A stretch of 64,000 bases of DNA, from positions 1 to 64,000 of the forward strand of contig NZ_PRDB01000031.1 of the NCBI RefSeq assembly GCF_002925905.1, in the 5' to 3' direction. A model generated the notes under the pieces. That model did no database searches, had not been told where the DNA came from, and saw only the letters and a list, made by a program, of their open reading frames with translations. Numbering within the stretch: position 1 is the stretch's first letter; every line of letters begins with the position of its first letter. Made by a program: the position numbers and the translations under genes. Positions 63,483 through 64,000 of this stretch are shown in pieces. The DNA is from Klebsiella michiganensis (GTDB lineage Bacteria; Pseudomonadota; Gammaproteobacteria; Enterobacterales; Enterobacteriaceae).

Positions 63483-63616
63483 AAAATGAGCATGAAGCCG
63501 GTGCGTAGCAAGAAGATGGCTAAAAGACGAGCGCAAGCCGGGCTCAGGAACAACTCAGGGCCATTAACCAAGTGCTGGTGAATCCGGCAGAGTTCAGGGC
63601 CAGCCTGAAACGTTAA
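63483..63616 (+). pseudogene. ISNCY transposase 3' remnant
   Basis: The sequence reads MAKRRAQAGL, then after a frameshift EQLRAINQVLVNPAEFRASLKR and a stop, nearly the same as the end of the ISNCY transposase at 61883. It is a second, frameshifted tail of such an element. The abi-resolvase pair is thus bracketed by two ISNCY tails. Confidence 0.75.
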
Positions 63617-63640
63617 CAACCCCCTATCCTACTTATCCTG

Positions 63641-64000
63641 TTAGAAATGGCTCTGACAGGCATGGCAATATTTGCTGCCGAAATGGGCATTAATCCCTGT
63701 GGCTTGCATCACTGAGGAAAGTTTTTTGGGAGAGCCTTCGTAGCACTTAGGACAGAAAGGACCATTTGGCTTTCCATCAACAGATGTAGTTCTGTAATAA
63801 AAACCATCCCGGAATTCTAATTCATCAACTGTACTGAGTTGGGCTTTGAGAGATGAGATTTCCCCCTGCAGAGAACTTATCTCCTGTTGAGCTTCAGCGA
63901 GATTCATTCTGGCATCGCTCAGGCTTAAGTATAACTCGCTGAGTTTTAATCGAAACTCTGCTTCATTGAACGCTGCGGTTGCATCCTTAAGGTCTTTTGC
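63641..64000 (-). CDS. coiled-coil zinc-ribbon protein, partial at the window edge
   Basis: The frame is open to the right edge and lacks its start: 119 residues are seen. A long coiled coil (AKDLKDATAAFNEAEFRLKL; QQEISSLQGEISSLKAQLST) is followed by a Cys4 knuckle (CPKCYEGSPKK...CHACQSHF) typical of a zinc ribbon. A start at 63907 is possible but the coiled coil continues upstream of it. Not recognised. Confidence 0.6.
   Translation of the reverse strand, partial: AKDLKDATAAFNEAEFRLKLSELYLSLSDARMNLAEAQQEISSLQGEISSLKAQLSTVDELEFRDGFYYRTTSVDGKPNGPFCPKCYEGSPKKLSSVMQATGINAHFGSKYCHACQSHF

Overview
The window is a stretch of a large low-copy plasmid from an enterobacterium, most likely Klebsiella or a close relative. 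The backbone shows this: an F-type partition locus (sopA, sopB and a 12-copy 43-bp sopC centromere), a RepFIB-type initiator flanked by iterons (closest by recall to the IncFIB(K) type), and a ResD-like tyrosine recombinase beside it. No chromosomal housekeeping gene, rRNA or tRNA was seen.

Layout. 1-5951: partition, replication and multimer resolution. 6487-14024: accessory backbone with a ParD orphan and a ruined parE, an AT-rich P-loop ATPase split by a dnaX-like slippery site, a HEPN-motif protein paired with a DUF3223-like protein, and a GC-rich operon of a ribbon-helix-helix protein with three internal repeats, an HTH protein and a TGT-superfamily-like protein. 14121-20643: a Pseudomonas-like, high-GC block holding a complete phosphite uptake and oxidation operon (ptxABCDE) between two inverted, broken IS5-type elements, then pieces of a group II intron, a DUF499 ATPase gene and a Tn3-family end. 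20644-24439: an intact IS5 element, then terE, terF and a HAD hydrolase, the remains of a tellurite-resistance locus. 24595-47659: an IS3 element and the whole silver/copper island (DUF305 gene, silE, silSR, silCFBA, a DUF411 gene, silP, then pcoG, a pcoE paralogue, pcoABCDRS and pcoE). 47762-52168: a second ParD with a broken parE, an operon of small plasmid genes including an Hha-like regulator, and a kacAT toxin-antitoxin pair. 52272-63616: an insertion-sequence pile-up with two tandem ISKpn21 copies, a broken second ISNCY element, an IS3 element inside that, and two IS110 elements inside the IS3. It ends with an Abi_C gene and a serine resolvase. A coiled-coil zinc-ribbon gene runs off the right edge.

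How the parts work together. SopA, SopB and sopC keep the plasmid, RepB and its iterons set copy number, and ResD would resolve multimers. SilCBA with SilF is a four-part periplasmic efflux path for Ag/Cu; SilP pumps from the cytoplasm; SilE, PcoE and the paralogue are periplasmic metal sponges; PcoA, B, C and D oxidise and handle copper. SilRS and PcoRS sense the metals, and three closely similar dyads lie upstream of silE, silC and pcoE. PcoA is frameshifted here, so copper oxidation by this copy is in doubt. The ptx genes would allow phosphite to serve as a phosphorus source.

All gene names come from recalled family similarity and visible motifs. No database search was run.
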